A stretch of 64,000 nucleotides of DNA from Ichthyophis bannanicus (Eukaryota > Chordata > Amphibia > Gymnophiona > Ichthyophiidae), in assembly GCA_033557465.1 (NCBI GenBank), contig CM066031.1, positions 1,672,888,800-1,672,952,799 on the forward strand. Reading direction: 5' to 3'. The notes under the pieces are model-generated. The model had not been told where the DNA came from and did not search any database. It saw only the letters and a list, made by a program, of their open reading frames with translations. The translations under genes were made by a program, and so were the position numbers. Position 1 is the first letter of the stretch, and each line of letters begins with the position of its first letter. Shown here piece after piece: positions 62,966 to 64,000 of the stretch.

Positions 62966-63706
62966 CAACCTCCGCCAGCCTGTAATAACTTGAGCAGGGG
63001 GGTATGTGATAAGGAAGCTTATCAGGACCCAGGAGACAGGGATAAACAGAAGGAATTCACCCTTATCAAAGGACCTATTTTACAAGGTCAGAGACACAAA
63101 ACTCCATTTACACCTAGAAAGCAGGTATTTCCTAGCTGCAATAGGTTGCAGAATGCCCCTAGTGGAGAAAAGGAGAGGGAATACAGGCCTCAGGTAAGGA
63201 ACCCTTACGTCACTGAATTCCCCAAGTGCTCAGCTGCCACGAGGCAGTTTGATCTCCAACACCTGAGAGGAGAAGGGGTGGGGCTGGAGCCTGAGAGGTT
63301 TAAGACTAGGACAGATTATCCAGAGGGGGAAAGGAGTAGGAATGCTTACTGGACGAGGAATGGAGCTGGAACAGTAAGAACAGCAAGAACCAGGAACACA
63401 AGTTGGAGGACAGGACGAGGAAGCTCAGGTGAATGGTGGCTAGAGCATGAGAGAGGAGAAGCTGATACAAGCCTTGACCCAGGTAGGAGCATTAGAAGCT
63501 TGTCTAATTTGGAGCACTACAGAGTTGCAAGAGACAGCTTTTGCCCTAACGGGAGGCAGTCAGCCAAGCCCTCTGAGCCAGACATGAAGGTAGAGCCTAT
63601 GCAATTGGGTGAACAAGACCTAGCTGTAGAAGAAGACGACTCATACATGGATTGCTCTTTATGCCAGTCTTCAAATACGGAGGGTTTGGAAGGGAGTCAA
63701 CCGTAA
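62222..63706 (+). CDS. RT thumb-RNase H frame fused to LTR-encoded tail
   Basis: One open frame of 494 codons. Residues 1-245 are the end of RT and RNase H; about 15 residues (LEGHSQPPPACNNLSRGV) span the polypurine tract; the remaining ~234 are encoded by the 3' LTR, starting CDKEAYQDPGDRDK. There is no stop between RNase H and the LTR. The LTR part carries the basic centre and the SYMDCSL tail described for the 5' copy, with an extra three codons near residue 400. This suggests pol normally ends in an LTR-encoded domain. Confidence 0.75.
   Translation: MRQAGITLNPKKCAFAKREVKYLGHMVEKGKIKPLINKVASIKNFPQPTTKKHLSFLGLIGYYRRFIPRFAEESAVFTDMLRKNCPNQLRWTPEAKKAFALLKGRLCTSPVFCGVDFKKPFLVQTDASDVGLGAVLSQRHEGDEHPVMYLSKKLSPAEQKYSTIEKECLAIKWAVEALRFYLTGRKFLLITDHAPLKWLQQMKNHNARLTRWYMALQAFDFKVEHRAGRLHQNADALSRITDCLEGHSQPPPACNNLSRGVCDKEAYQDPGDRDKQKEFTLIKGPILQGQRHKTPFTPRKQVFPSCNRLQNAPSGEKEREYRPQVRNPYVTEFPKCSAATRQFDLQHLRGEGVGLEPERFKTRTDYPEGERSRNAYWTRNGAGTVRTARTRNTSWRTGRGSSGEWWLEHERGEADTSLDPGRSIRSLSNLEHYRVARDSFCPNGRQSAKPSEPDMKVEPMQLGEQDLAVEEDDSYMDCSLCQSSNTEGLEGSQP
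62989..63004 (+). promoter_or_regulatory. Polypurine tract
   Basis: cttgagcaggggggta lies directly before the 3' LTR TGTG. A G-rich purine run here is where plus-strand DNA synthesis is primed in LTR retrotransposons. Confidence 0.8.
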
Positions 63707-64000
63707 GGAAAACCTCCAGAGTCCGGTAACCCTGAGAGCCTGTAGATAACTTGTGAAGGTCCTGTATTAAAGGAGAAATACCTTTGCTGAGCAAACTGCA
63801 GCTGCCTAATTAAAACTTGTTAAACAGCTGCTAGCCAGTGCAGTGCACAGCCTGAAGCCGTGCTGACGGTGAAAGTAAGAAAAGCTTTGATTTTGTTTTC
63901 AGTATTCCTGAAAGCCTTGCATAGAGAATTGTTTGCCTATGAAGAGTTTAACTTCTTGTTGAAAGTTTTTACTGTGCTTAAGGAGACAAACAGCCGGGAA
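63005..64000 (+). repeat. 3' LTR, truncated by window end
   Basis: Matches 57860-58856 with about 15 substitutions, a 9-bp insertion near 63377 (aagaacagc repeated) and a 1-bp indel near 63986. Roughly 430 bp of the LTR should lie beyond the window. Confidence 0.92.

Larger units (their letters stand above)
57860..64000 (+). mobile_element. Ty3/gypsy Gmr1-like retrotransposon, 3' LTR cut by window
   Basis: Two LTRs (57860-59286 and 63005 onward) enclose Gag, protease, dUTPase, RT and RNase H. RNase H ends ~50 bp before the polypurine tract, and no integrase is found either after RNase H or between protease and RT. Gmr1-like elements are the gypsy group whose Gag gave rise to the vertebrate SCAN domain and whose integrase lies upstream of RT. 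The Gag here is SCAN-like, but in place of integrase I see a dUTPase. The LTRs differ at about 15 positions plus two indels over ~990 bp, so the insertion is young. Confidence 0.9.

Noticed and set aside
1..64000. CRISPR arrays, bacterial operons or rRNA genes
   Set aside because: No regularly spaced short repeats with unique spacers, no operon-like gene packing and no rRNA sequence were seen.

Overview
This window is vertebrate chromosomal DNA made almost entirely of transposable elements. I recognise no host gene, no cellular RNA gene and no CRISPR array. The mixture is CR1-type, L2-like and RTE/BovB-like LINEs, at least six DIRS-type tyrosine-recombinase retrotransposons, a Gmr1-like Ty3/gypsy element with a SCAN-like Gag, mariner, a HARBI1-like transposase relic, hAT-like MITEs and tRNA-derived SINEs. 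It suggests a large-genome tetrapod. The abundance of DIRS together with CR1 and L2 makes an amphibian, perhaps a caecilian, my best guess; that is inference only.

Layout. 1-4.0 kb: CR1 pieces, a DIRS terminus and a 1.54-kb solo gypsy LTR that carries an open reading frame. 4.0-5.3 kb: a whole mariner. 5.3-8.9 kb: minus-strand DIRS (D1) split by an L2-like LINE. 10.0-16.0 kb: plus-strand DIRS (D2) split by a CR1 LINE, itself split by a solo retroviral-type LTR. 16.2-21.1 kb: a MITE, decayed DIRS (D3), CR1 scraps, a fold-back element and a minisatellite. 20.9-26.5 kb: DIRS D4 with a SINE inside. 27.1-33.7 kb: an L2-like LINE 5' region with tandem monomers, split by a gag-only DIRS (D5) and followed by CR1. 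33.7-35.8 kb: CR1 and L2 fragments. 35.8-41.4 kb: DIRS D6, the best preserved, with an open tyrosine recombinase. 42.6-49.2 kb: an L2-like LINE, then DIRS relic D7, whose recombinase gene is split by a MITE, a full-length RTE LINE and an L2-like tail. 49.3-57.7 kb: a SINE with an RTE tail, a CR1 LINE with a 1.1-kb open RT frame, HARBI1 pieces and fold-back elements. 57.9 kb to the end: a young gypsy element whose 3' LTR runs off the window.

The most interesting unit is the terminal gypsy element (57860 to beyond 64000). Its Gag has a SCAN-like capsid segment and it carries a dUTPase between protease and reverse transcriptase. It shows no integrase. Its LTRs contain a ~230-codon frame that is open from the first LTR base, lacks an early ATG and continues the pol frame. 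A diverged solo LTR at 1800-3339 keeps the same arrangement, so the LTR-encoded tail looks like a conserved property of the family. Most other genes are broken copies. The open exceptions are the CR1 RTs (12173-13972 and 50395-51508), the D5 gag halves, the D6 recombinase, the gypsy gag and the final pol frame.
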